A stretch of DNA of 49,733 nt, taken from contig JABDRN010000045.1 of the NCBI GenBank assembly GCA_013041745.1, positions 1 through 49,733 of the forward strand, in the 5' to 3' direction. The translations under genes were made by a program, and so were the position numbers. The DNA comes from Gammaproteobacteria bacterium. GTDB taxonomy: Bacteria > Pseudomonadota > Gammaproteobacteria > SZUA-229. Shown here piece after piece: positions 9,171-16,525 of the stretch. The notes beneath the pieces were generated by a model, which saw only the letters and a program-made list of their open reading frames with translations, was not told where the DNA came from and made no database searches. How positions within the stretch are numbered: the stretch's first letter is position 1; the number at the start of each line of letters is the position of its first letter.

Positions 9171-9545
9171 CTAGTGCACCACGTCTGATGCAGACTCATT
9201 CTTTTTCTCAAGCTCCAGACTCATCAACATCATCTCGTCACCACTGATCAGCGTCGTTCGCCAGTCACCGCATTGCTGACAGGTTAATTTGTTGGGCAAT
9301 GCATCCGACTCAGCACCGCACTGGTTGCATCTGACTTTTATCGGCAGCTGCTCGATAACAAGATCTGCATCTTCCGCGACGGTACCGGCACTGGCGATCG
9401 GATAGGCATTTTTCAATAACTGCACCTCGACACCTGCCAACGGACCCATGCCGATTGTGATCGAGGTGACACGGCTGGCATCACGTTCATCGGCGATACT
9501 TTCGACCTGTTCCATCAACGACTGGCAGATCGCGAGCTCATGCAT
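9171..9545 (-). CDS. hypA: Hydrogenase nickel metallochaperone HypA
   Basis: HypA (124 aa) binds nickel through its N-terminal MHE and passes it with HypB to the hydrogenase precursor. The start MHELAICQSLMEQV is diagnostic. The zinc domain is formed by CNQC and CQQC, about 20 residues apart in the C-terminal half. The gene begins two bases after the hypC stop, so the pair is surely co-transcribed. The last ~15 residues (ELEKKNESASDVVH) extend slightly past the usual end. Family and role are secure. Confidence 0.96.
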   Translation of the reverse strand: MHELAICQSLMEQVESIADERDASRVTSITIGMGPLAGVEVQLLKNAYPIASAGTVAEDADLVIEQLPIKVRCNQCGAESDALPNKLTCQQCGDWRTTLISGDEMMLMSLELEKKNESASDVVH

Positions 9546-9547
9546 GT

Positions 9548-9778
9548 CTAAGACTGCTCCCCGGCCAGCATCTCATCATATATCTCCCAGGCAGACTGTG
9601 CCTCCTGCGGCGATATCTTCTGGATAGCATAACCGACATGGACGACGATGAAATCATCTACTTCGAGCTGGTCATCCTGCATCATGAACAGGCTGACATC
9701 GCGCTCGACACCTTTGGCCTCACAACGTGCGTTGAAGCCTTCGATTGATTTGATTTGCATAGGTATACCAAGGCACAT
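9548..9778 (-). CDS. hypC: Hydrogenase maturation chaperone HypC
   Basis: HypC (76 aa) carries the Fe(CN)2CO moiety from HypD to the large subunit and acts through its N-terminal cysteine after Met removal. MCLGIPMQI is the family signature, followed by a small beta barrel (VDDFIVVHVGYAIQKI). It is the first gene of the minus-strand hyp cluster. Its start codon is ~160 bases from the divergent hydrogenase operon, with GAGGATAATAATACG upstream as the likely ribosome binding region. Confidence 0.95.
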   Translation of the reverse strand: MCLGIPMQIKSIEGFNARCEAKGVERDVSLFMMQDDQLEVDDFIVVHVGYAIQKISPQEAQSAWEIYDEMLAGEQS

Positions 9779-9843
9779 CGTATTATTATCCTCAAATAAA
9801 TTGAAAACTGCAGCAGTTATCTTATAAATTTCTTATAAATGAA

Positions 9844-9866
9844 AACGTTATTGCATATTTAACGTT
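9844..9866. promoter_or_regulatory. Inverted repeat AACGTTA-N9-TAACGTT in the hyp/hyn divergent promoter
   Basis: A perfect 7-bp inverted repeat (9844-9850 and 9860-9866) lies between the hyp and hyn operons, on the hypC side of the FNR-like box. Dyads of this size and spacing are often operators, but the binding protein cannot be named. It overlaps the place where a minus-strand -10 element would be expected if the FNR-like box acts at -41.5. Confidence 0.4.
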
Positions 9867-9884
9867 AGAAAATACGCTGACAAG

Positions 9885-9898
9885 TTGACATATATCAA
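9885..9898. promoter_or_regulatory. FNR/ANR-type binding site between hyp and hyn operons
   Basis: TTGACATATATCAA matches the FNR/ANR consensus TTGAT-N4-ATCAA at 9 of 10 positions. It lies between the divergent hypC and maturation-protease genes, as expected for oxygen-controlled hydrogenase expression. At -41.5 it would place a minus-strand start near 9850; on the plus strand a TATACT (9913-9918) could be the -10, with a less ideal spacing. Confidence 0.65.
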
Positions 9899-9940
9899 TA
9901 AGAGTAGCACGATATACTGATAAAAAATCACATATAATTT

Positions 9941-10456
9941 ATGGGAAGCTCAGTGGACTACGAAAAAACTCTAATCCTAGGCATCGGCAACACCTTACTC
10001 ACAGATGAAGGTGCAGGCATCCACGCGCTAAACCTCCTTCAATCAGAATATCCCGATATACCCAATCTGACATACGTCGATGGTGGTACCCTTAGTTTCA
10101 CCCTGGCGACCTGGATCGAAGACTGCACAAACCTCATCGTCTTCGATGCTGCTCAATTAAACCAGCCGGCCGGCACCGTAAAAACCTTTATCGATGACAC
10201 ATTTGATGATTTCCTCGGCGCTTCCAAACGCAGTGCGCATGAAGTCGGCCTGCTCGACCTGATGGATATTGCACGCCTCACCGGACACTTCCCCAAACAT
10301 CGGGCCCTGATCGGTATCCAGCCGGAATTTATGAGCTGGGGCATGCAGCCCAGTAAACCAGTGCAGGACGCACTCAAACAGGCAGTGGATAGTGCAGCGA
10401 AACTGATCAATCAATGGCAGGAAGTTAATACAGGTCAAGAAGTTTCAGTAGCGTAA
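9941..10456 (+). CDS. hynD: NiFe hydrogenase maturation protease (HynD/HupD/HyaD type)
   Basis: This 171-residue endopeptidase removes the C-terminal tail of the hydrogenase large subunit after nickel insertion. Signatures are ILGIGNTLLTDEGAGIHAL (with the nickel-sensing Glu), VDGGTLSFTL, VFDAAQ (Asp) and SAHEVGLLDLM (His). Its expected substrate is the large subunit encoded at 14196, whose C-terminus has the matching cleavage site. It is the first gene of the plus-strand hyn operon. A GTG at 9953 is an alternative start, but the ATG at 9941 is preferred. Confidence 0.94.
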   Translation: MGSSVDYEKTLILGIGNTLLTDEGAGIHALNLLQSEYPDIPNLTYVDGGTLSFTLATWIEDCTNLIVFDAAQLNQPAGTVKTFIDDTFDDFLGASKRSAHEVGLLDLMDIARLTGHFPKHRALIGIQPEFMSWGMQPSKPVQDALKQAVDSAAKLINQWQEVNTGQEVSVA

Positions 10457-10535
10457 AATTTATTATTGACCTAATTTATTTAATCGATGAAATAAGATCT
10501 TAATCCGTAAACCTGGAGTAGCGAGAATTTAAATC

Positions 10536-10970
10536 ATGTCTGAAGTAGCGACACCCGTAAGCGGAGAGATTAAGTTTAATATCCAGGTAAGCGATGAGTT
10601 GACCCAGAATGTCAAGCCATTGTTGCACGAGATAAAACATGCGCTGGAAAGCCTGATTGAAAACGGCGATACCAGCATCATTGATCTTCGTAGTATCCCG
10701 CTGGCGCCCGGTGAAGAGGACAGGATCCTGGACACACTCGGCAAAGGCGAAGTCCAGGCTAAACTGGAGAGCCTTGGCCTGAGCGAGATCATCGAGACGC
10801 AGTATGCCGGCGTATGGGTAGTCACACACTATAACGATGATGGCAATATCATCAGCCGTTTTATAGAAGTCACTACGATGCCCAGCATACTCAGTTCACA
10901 GACTGAAGATGTCATGGCTGCATATAGTAGCCTGACCCTAGATTTGGATGAAAACCAAGAGACTATTTAG
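10536..10970 (+). CDS. HupH C-terminal-domain protein (hydrogenase expression/formation)
   Basis: The protein has 144 residues. Residues ~60-115 match the HupH C-terminal domain pattern: IDLRSIPLAPGEEDRILDTL, then LGKGEVQAKLESLG, then ETQYAGVWVVTHYNDDGNII and FIEVT. HupH-family proteins help mature the hydrogenase small subunit. Full-length HupH is roughly twice this size with two such domains; here only one is present, so this is a compact version. It lies between the maturation protease and the small-subunit gene and ends 20 bases before the latter. The domain call is good; the exact step is inferred. Confidence 0.8.
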   Translation: MSEVATPVSGEIKFNIQVSDELTQNVKPLLHEIKHALESLIENGDTSIIDLRSIPLAPGEEDRILDTLGKGEVQAKLESLGLSEIIETQYAGVWVVTHYNDDGNIISRFIEVTTMPSILSSQTEDVMAAYSSLTLDLDENQETI

Positions 10971-10990
10971 TCATCAGTGGAGATAACAGA

Positions 10991-12136
10991 ATGACAGACA
11001 GAATCAATAATAAAGATAAGTCCCCTGCTGATCTTGTTCAGCTTGAAAAAAGCCGATTGGATAAAACGCTGGGTGAGACCCTGCGTAGCCAGGGCATTTC
11101 ACGACGCAGCTTTCTAAAGTTCTGTGCAGCGACCGCTTCGATGATGGCGATGTCTCCTGCGATGATACCGAAGATCGCTCACGCATTAGAAAACGCGAGG
11201 CGGCCATCGGTCATCTGGCTATCATTCCAGGAATGTACCGGCTGTACCGAATCACTTACGCGCGCCCATGCCTCGACCGTTGAAAGCCTGATATTTGATT
11301 CCATCTCACTGGATTACCACCACACGCTGCAGGCAGCTGCGGGCCATGCTGCCGAAGAAGCGCGTGAGATCGCCATGGAAGAAAACTATGGCAAATACCT
11401 GTTAGTCGTCGATGGCTCTATACCTATGGATAACCCGGGGTACTCTACCATCGCTGGTATCAGTAACTATGACATGCTGATGGATACCGCCAAGGGTGCT
11501 GCAGCTATCATCGCTGTTGGCACCTGCGCGACTTACGGCGGTATACCTCATGCTGACCCTAATCCTACAGGCGCCGTATCTGTTGGCGACCTGATCAAGG
11601 ACAAGCCGATCATCAACGTACCGGGTTGCCCACCGATCCCGGTAGTTATCACCGGTGTGCTGACACATTTTCTTACTTTTGGCAGCATACCAGAGCTGGA
11701 TCATATCGGTCGTCCGAAAGTATTCTATGGACAGAGCATCCACGATCGCTGTTACCGCCGTCCTTTCTATGACAAAGGCCTGTTCGCAGAGACCTTCGAC
11801 GACGAAGGCGCGAAGAAAGGCTGGTGTCTGTACAAACTCGGATGCAAGGGCCCAACGACTTACAACGCCTGCGCTACCGCCAAGTGGAACGATGGAACCA
11901 GCTTCCCGATCGAAGCCGGTCACCCCTGCATCGGTTGTTCTGAACCGGATTTCTGGGATGGCGGCGGCTTCTATAAAGCACTGTCTATGCCCACAGCAAA
12001 TATTACTGAAACGGCTATCTACACAGCGGCTGGCGCAGCGGCTGCCGGAGTAGCACTGGGCGCGATGAACCGCAGCAAGAAGAACAGTGCTGCCGCTGCA
12101 CATTCAGACACAACTATCGATGACCTGGAAAAATAA
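10991..12136 (+). CDS. hynS: [NiFe] hydrogenase small subunit, Isp-type (group 1e-like), Tat-exported
   Basis: This 381-residue subunit carries the three Fe-S clusters that take electrons from the NiFe site. A Tat signal (ISRRSFLKF, residues 36-44) directs export of the folded dimer. Proximal cluster ligands begin at QECTGCTESL and continue with VGTCATYGG and VPGCPPIP; the distal and medial clusters use HDRCYRR, GWCLYKLGCKGP and CIGCSEPDFWDGG. The proximal motif has Gly where oxygen-tolerant group 1d enzymes have an extra Cys, and YGG replaces their second extra Cys. The C-terminus has an Ala-rich hydrophobic segment (~345-360) that may anchor it in the membrane. The order hynS-isp1-isp2-hynL identifies the type. 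Confidence 0.95.
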   Translation: MTDRINNKDKSPADLVQLEKSRLDKTLGETLRSQGISRRSFLKFCAATASMMAMSPAMIPKIAHALENARRPSVIWLSFQECTGCTESLTRAHASTVESLIFDSISLDYHHTLQAAAGHAAEEAREIAMEENYGKYLLVVDGSIPMDNPGYSTIAGISNYDMLMDTAKGAAAIIAVGTCATYGGIPHADPNPTGAVSVGDLIKDKPIINVPGCPPIPVVITGVLTHFLTFGSIPELDHIGRPKVFYGQSIHDRCYRRPFYDKGLFAETFDDEGAKKGWCLYKLGCKGPTTYNACATAKWNDGTSFPIEAGHPCIGCSEPDFWDGGGFYKALSMPTANITETAIYTAAGAAAAGVALGAMNRSKKNSAAAAHSDTTIDDLEK

Positions 12137-12212
12137 ATCAGCGATCTACAAGGCTATTATGCAGGCGCGATTTTTTCGCATCGACAAGCAAGTTTAAAAC
12201 GAGGATTCAACG

Positions 12213-12872
12213 ATGAGTGAAATAGAATTTCTGAACTGGGTACGTGGCCCGGGTTTTCAGATCGCAGTTATTATCTTTATTGCCGGCGTAATCATACGTT
12301 TCGCCGAGATCTTACTGCTAGGCCGTAAGACAAACCTGGCTGAAGCAAAAGGATCCGAGATGGGTGGCGGTATGCGTACCATCGTAACAAGATCGGTACC
12401 TGACAAATCAACATTGAAACGATCAGCATTTACTATCGTTGCCGGTTATATATTTCATATCGGCTTATTCGTGACGATCTTTTTATTCGCACCGCATATA
12501 TTGCTGTTTAAAGATCTCATCGGATTTGGCTGGCCATCTGTGCCGACACCGGTCGTCGATGCGATGGCTGTAGTCAGTATCATCGCCCTGCTCGCGATAC
12601 TGGTACACCGCATGCGTGATAACGTACTTAGATTTATAACCACTAAAGAAGATTACGTGGTGTGGTTACTCACGATTTTACCATTGATAACCGGCTATAT
12701 GGCTTTTCATCGTATAGGTATGACAGCGCCTACTCTGCTGGCCATACATATCCTTACTGTTGAGCTGCTTCTGGTTGTTTTTCCATTTACCAAACTGATG
12801 CATGCTTTCACCCTGGTGTTTGCACGCTGGTATAACGGTGCCATATCAGGCTATAGAGGAGTTGAGTCATGA
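12213..12872 (+). CDS. isp1: Isp1, cytochrome b-like membrane subunit of the hydrogenase
   Basis: The 219-residue protein has about five membrane helices and resembles NarI/DsrM-type cytochrome b. Candidate heme-binding histidines lie in the helices AGYIFHIGLFVTIFLFAPH and TLLAIHILTVELLL and in TKLMHAFTLVF. In Isp-type hydrogenases this protein, together with Isp2, links the periplasmic hydrogenase dimer to membrane or cytoplasmic electron carriers. It lies between the small-subunit gene and isp2, and overlaps isp2 by four bases (ATGA). Heme content and quinone reactivity are inferred from the family. Confidence 0.88.
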   Translation: MSEIEFLNWVRGPGFQIAVIIFIAGVIIRFAEILLLGRKTNLAEAKGSEMGGGMRTIVTRSVPDKSTLKRSAFTIVAGYIFHIGLFVTIFLFAPHILLFKDLIGFGWPSVPTPVVDAMAVVSIIALLAILVHRMRDNVLRFITTKEDYVVWLLTILPLITGYMAFHRIGMTAPTLLAIHILTVELLLVVFPFTKLMHAFTLVFARWYNGAISGYRGVES

Positions 12873-14125
12873 GCGCTTCATTAGAGAAAGGTATAAACGC
12901 CTTAAAAGAACAGGTTGATTCAAGCGTTGCGGCATTTTTTAGTAGCTGCGTTCACTGTGGAATGTGCGCCGATGCCTGCCTTTTCTATACTGAGACAGGT
13001 GACCCGTCACGCATGCCTATAAACAAGGCTGAGCCCTTACGCCGTATCTGGAGAGCAGAATATACATTGCTTGGTCGTGTCGGAAAGATGTTTGGTATGA
13101 CAGCAAAGGTAGATGACAAATTGCTATCTGAATGGGAGACACTGGTATACGATAGCTGCACGCTGTGTGGCCGTTGCTCGATGGTATGTCCCGTCGGTAA
13201 CGACATCGCGCTGCTTATCCGTAAGACACGTGAAGGTATGGCCGCAGCCGGTCATGCACCTGCAGGCCTGATCGGTGCCACCAAACGCTCGGTGACCATC
13301 GGTAGTCCGATGGGCGTGAAGCTGCCCGCACTCATGGCACAGATCAGTCATGTAGAAAAAGACACCGGCATGAAGATACCCGTCGATGTCGAAGGCGCAG
13401 AATATATGTTGCTGTTATCTTCGATGGAGATCATGAACTTCCCGGAGTTCATCGAAGCCATCGCCAAGATCTTTGATAAGGCGGGCGCCAGCTGGACGAT
13501 CTCATCCGAAGCCTTCGAAGCCACCAACAGTGGTATTCAGATCGGGGTTGCAGACATCGCAAAAGTGCTTGTCCAGAGAGTCGTCGATGCTGCCGAAAAA
13601 CTGAAGGTCAAAACTGTGATCAGCCCTGAATGCGGCCATGCCTATATGGCGATACGCTGGGAAGGCCCGAACCTTGTCGGTAAACCGTTCGGCTTCAAGG
13701 TCAGACATATACTCGAGATACTCGATGAGTTCCGTCAGGATGGTCGTCTCAAGATAAGCGGCAAAGAAGATCAGCGTATCACCTATCATGACCCATGCCA
13801 GATCTCACGTCGTGGCGGAGTCATCGATCAGCCTCGCAACCTGATCAATATGTTTTCAGATAACTTCGTTGAGATGCCGGACGCCGGCAAGATGAACTGG
13901 TGCTGCGGTGCTGGTGGCGGTGTCAGCTCGAACGAGCGTGCAGATGAGATCCGGCTCAAAGTGTTCCAGCGTAAAAAGGATCAGCTTGATGAGATTAAAC
14001 CAGACGCGATAGTCAGCGCCTGCTCGAACTGCCGCATCCACCTGGAAGACGGTCTCGAGGAATACAATATGGATATTCCGCTGATGAGCCTGACGGAAAC
14101 ACTTGCTGAACACCTGGCCGACTGA
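12869..14125 (+). CDS. isp2: Isp2, HdrD-like iron-sulfur protein of the hydrogenase
   Basis: This 418-residue protein resembles heterodisulfide reductase subunit D and DsrK. Two ferredoxin-type clusters are bound by CVHCGMCADAC (~residues 27-37) and CTLCGRCSMVC (~97-107). The C-terminal half has cysteine-rich CCG-type motifs: SPECGHAYM, HDPCQISRRGG, NWCCGAGGG and CSNCRIH. Heterodisulfide-type chemistry or thiol coupling is possible but unproven for Isp2. It has no signal peptide, so it should face the cytoplasm, held by Isp1. It is coupled to isp1 by start/stop overlap and lies 70 bases before the large subunit. Confidence 0.9.
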   Translation: MSASLEKGINALKEQVDSSVAAFFSSCVHCGMCADACLFYTETGDPSRMPINKAEPLRRIWRAEYTLLGRVGKMFGMTAKVDDKLLSEWETLVYDSCTLCGRCSMVCPVGNDIALLIRKTREGMAAAGHAPAGLIGATKRSVTIGSPMGVKLPALMAQISHVEKDTGMKIPVDVEGAEYMLLLSSMEIMNFPEFIEAIAKIFDKAGASWTISSEAFEATNSGIQIGVADIAKVLVQRVVDAAEKLKVKTVISPECGHAYMAIRWEGPNLVGKPFGFKVRHILEILDEFRQDGRLKISGKEDQRITYHDPCQISRRGGVIDQPRNLINMFSDNFVEMPDAGKMNWCCGAGGGVSSNERADEIRLKVFQRKKDQLDEIKPDAIVSACSNCRIHLEDGLEEYNMDIPLMSLTETLAEHLAD

Positions 14126-14195
14126 AGCCAGAGCTGAGCGAGTCGAAACATACGTGATAGTCACAAAACAGAATTCATAAGAAGAGAGAATAATC

Positions 14196-15932
14196 ATGAG
14201 CGAATCCGGTGGAAACGAAAGAGTCGTAGTTGACCCGATAACCCGAATCGAAGGTCATCTTCGAATTGAAGCGCAGATGGATGGCGACAAGATAGAAAAA
14301 GCCTATTCTTCTGGCACCATGGTACGCGGTATCGAAACCATCCTCAAAGGCCGTGATCCCCGCGATGCATGGGCATTTGCACAACGAATCTGCGGCGTCT
14401 GTACTTTGGTACATGGTCTGGCCTCTATCCGTTCAGTAGAGAATGCACTGGATTATAAGATACCTAAAAATGCAGACCTGATCCGCAACCTGATGAGTGG
14501 TGCGCAGTATATACATGACCATGTCATGCATTTCTATCACCTGCATGCACTCGACTGGGTCGATGTTGTCTCCGCCTTAAGCGCTGACCCAAAAGCAACA
14601 TCAGAACTGGCACAGTCTCTGAGCAACTATCCAAAATCTTCACCTGGCTATTTCTCTGACATGCAGAAGAAGCTGAAAGGTTTTGTCGAAGCCGGTCAGC
14701 TCGGCATCTTTGCTAAAGCTTACTGGGGGCACCCTGCTTATAAACTGCCGCCGGAAGCGAACCTGATGGCAGTGGCACACTACCTCGAAGCTCTTTCCTG
14801 GCAGCGTGATGTCGCCCGCCTGCACACTATCTTCGGTGGTAAAAATCCGCATCCTAATTTTGTCGTCGGCGGCGTGCCCTGCGCCATCGACCTGAATTCA
14901 GATTCGGCGATCAATATGAAGAAATTGTCACAGGTTCAGGACATCATCAACCAGATGATGACCTTCGTCGACCAGGTTTATGTACCTGACACATTAGCGA
15001 TCGCCGGTTTCTATAAAGACTGGGGTGCTCGTGGCGAAGGTCTGGGCAACTTCCTGACCTATGGTGACTTCCCTTCTAATGGCATGGAAGATGTGACAGG
15101 TTACATGATCCCACCAGGAGCTATCTTGAATCGTGACCTGAGTACGATCCATCCCGTCGACATGAATGATCCAAACGAGATCCAGGAGTTCGTTTCGCAT
15201 TCCTGGTATGACTACGAAGGCGGCAAAGATACCGGTCTGCATCCTTACGATGGCGAGACCACCTTCAATTATACTGGCCCTAAACCACCTTATGCTCACC
15301 TCGATGTCGACCAGTCATACTCATGGCTTAAGTCACCACGCTGGAAAGGTAACTCGATGGAAGTCGGGCCATTGGCACGTGTGCTTATGTTATATGCCAG
15401 CGGACATGAACAGACCAAGGATCTGGTTGGCATGACTCTAAACAAACTCGATGTGCCTGTAGAGGCATTATTCTCTACCTTAGGACGTACTGCTGCGCGC
15501 ACGCTGGAAACCAAGATCTTTGCTGATGCCATGCAGGGCTGGTATAACGACCTGGTGGTTAATATCAAGGCTGGAGACACCCGCACTTTCAATGAAATCT
15601 TGTGGGAACCTTCTTCATGGCCGAAACAGGCTCAAGGCGTCGGTTATATGGAGGCACCTCGCGGCGGCCTGGCACACTGGATAGTCATCGAAGATGAGAT
15701 GATAAAGAACTACCAGGCAGTTGTACCCAGCACCTGGAATGCCGGCCCCAGAGACTCCAATGGTGTCCCTGGCGCGTATGAAGCAGCACTGGAAGACAAC
15801 CACACCCTGCATGATCCGAAACAGCCGGTAGAGATCCTGCGCACCATACACAGTTTTGATCCATGTATCGCCTGTGCGGTACACTTGACCGATCCTGATG
15901 GCGAAGAAATTATTAAGGTGAAAGTAAAATGA
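14196..15932 (+). CDS. hynL: [NiFe] hydrogenase large subunit (group 1e-like)
   Basis: The 578-residue catalytic subunit holds the NiFe site for H2 oxidation. N-terminal ligands are C66 and C69 in RICGVCTLVHGLAS. C-terminal ligands are in DPCIACAVH (C557, C560). Fifteen residues follow His563 (LTDPDGEEIIKVKVK), the tail expected to be cut by the maturation protease encoded at 9941. VVVDPITRIEGHLRIE at the start is the usual N-terminal signature. Export would depend on the Tat signal of the small subunit. Its stop codon overlaps the next small gene (ATGA). All ligands are Cys codons; no selenocysteine is used. Confidence 0.97.
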   Translation: MSESGGNERVVVDPITRIEGHLRIEAQMDGDKIEKAYSSGTMVRGIETILKGRDPRDAWAFAQRICGVCTLVHGLASIRSVENALDYKIPKNADLIRNLMSGAQYIHDHVMHFYHLHALDWVDVVSALSADPKATSELAQSLSNYPKSSPGYFSDMQKKLKGFVEAGQLGIFAKAYWGHPAYKLPPEANLMAVAHYLEALSWQRDVARLHTIFGGKNPHPNFVVGGVPCAIDLNSDSAINMKKLSQVQDIINQMMTFVDQVYVPDTLAIAGFYKDWGARGEGLGNFLTYGDFPSNGMEDVTGYMIPPGAILNRDLSTIHPVDMNDPNEIQEFVSHSWYDYEGGKDTGLHPYDGETTFNYTGPKPPYAHLDVDQSYSWLKSPRWKGNSMEVGPLARVLMLYASGHEQTKDLVGMTLNKLDVPVEALFSTLGRTAARTLETKIFADAMQGWYNDLVVNIKAGDTRTFNEILWEPSSWPKQAQGVGYMEAPRGGLAHWIVIEDEMIKNYQAVVPSTWNAGPRDSNGVPGAYEAALEDNHTLHDPKQPVEILRTIHSFDPCIACAVHLTDPDGEEIIKVKVK

Positions 15933-16117
15933 TAAAGAGATTACTGACGTTCAAACTATTACCAGCGATTCTGACACTGGGCTCAGCATCTGCGATGGCG
16001 CATCCCGGACACCTGCCGAATGATGCCGTTCATGGCCTGCTTCATATCGAGCATATTATTGCGCTAGCTGCTGCAGGTGTTATCGCATACCTGGCATATA
16101 GAATACGAAAAAAATAA
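15929..16117 (+). CDS. 62-aa HupE/UreJ-like mini membrane protein
   Basis: The small protein begins with a signal-like helix (LLPAILTLGSASAMA), followed immediately by the histidine-rich stretch AHPGHLPNDAVHGLLHIEH and one hydrophobic helix ending in RIRKK. AHPGH directly after the signal cleavage site, and an HGLLH...EH segment leading into a helix, are typical of the N-terminus of HupE/UreJ nickel permeases. Those proteins are about 190-200 residues with six or more helices, so this would be only the first module. Four-base overlap with hynL shows co-translation. A nickel-binding or periplasmic metal-delivery role is inferred from its histidines and position. Confidence 0.7.
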   Translation: MIKRLLTFKLLPAILTLGSASAMAHPGHLPNDAVHGLLHIEHIIALAAAGVIAYLAYRIRKK

Positions 16118-16130
16118 TATCCGCAATACT

Positions 16131-16161
16131 AAACGCCTGAACCTTCAGGTGTTTTGTATTT
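16131..16161 (+). terminator. Rho-independent terminator of the hyn operon
   Basis: AAACGCCTGAA (16131-16141) pairs with TTCAGGTGTTT (16144-16154) with one G-U pair, followed by a T-rich tail. It starts 13 bases after the mini-HupE stop codon, which fits the end of the hydrogenase transcript. Confidence 0.7.
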
Positions 16162-16340
16162 ATGGTTGCCATCACAGGCGGAGAATATCGCAAAAAAAGC
16201 ATCGTATCTATCCTGAATTAATCATTAATATCTACATGTAGGATTAGAAGTATTGCCTGGCCGATCTATTTATGGGATTTCGCTATACGATAAGTCAGAT
16301 CACATAGCGTACAGCGACGGCAAACAATAATAGGCGCGGT

Positions 16341-16405
16341 TATAATGCGCGAGTCACTCAACTCGATTAAAGCAGTTGTCCATCGTCTACTGGTCTTAGG
16401 GCACC
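16341..16405 (+). pseudogene. Decayed tRNA-Glu-like remnant with stable-RNA-type promoter
   Basis: Bases 16378-16405 read GTCCATCGTCTACTGGTCTT and continue AGGGCACC. This closely resembles the 5' acceptor strand and D arm of gammaproteobacterial tRNA-Glu. The match stops at the anticodon arm, and no anticodon loop or T arm of the right sequence follows. A TATAAT at 16341-16346 with a GC-rich discriminator (GCGCG) sits ~36 bases upstream, as for real tRNA genes. It may be a broken tRNA or an old integration scar. The remainder of the 408-base gap (16118-16525) holds the hyn terminator and otherwise no recognisable gene. Confidence 0.35.
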
Positions 16406-16525
16406 TCATTATCAATATATAGGGTGTTAGATATCCTCGAAAATTCGAGATAACCTATAATACATGCTGATTATGTGGTTGCTTAAACCTGTTGCTATGA
16501 CGATGAATTATTCCCCTGCTTGATT

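Noticed and set aside
9941-9953. Sigma-54 (-24/-12) promoter for the hyn operon
   Set aside because: No GG-N10-GC element was found upstream of 9941.
11402-12103. Minus-strand open frame of ~233 codons
   Set aside because: It is antisense to the hydrogenase small subunit and shows no recognisable motif.
14196-15932. Possible selenocysteine (TGA) in the hydrogenase, given the selD gene nearby
   Set aside because: All four NiFe ligands are encoded by Cys codons, and no in-frame TGA with downstream homology was found here or in the Hdr genes.
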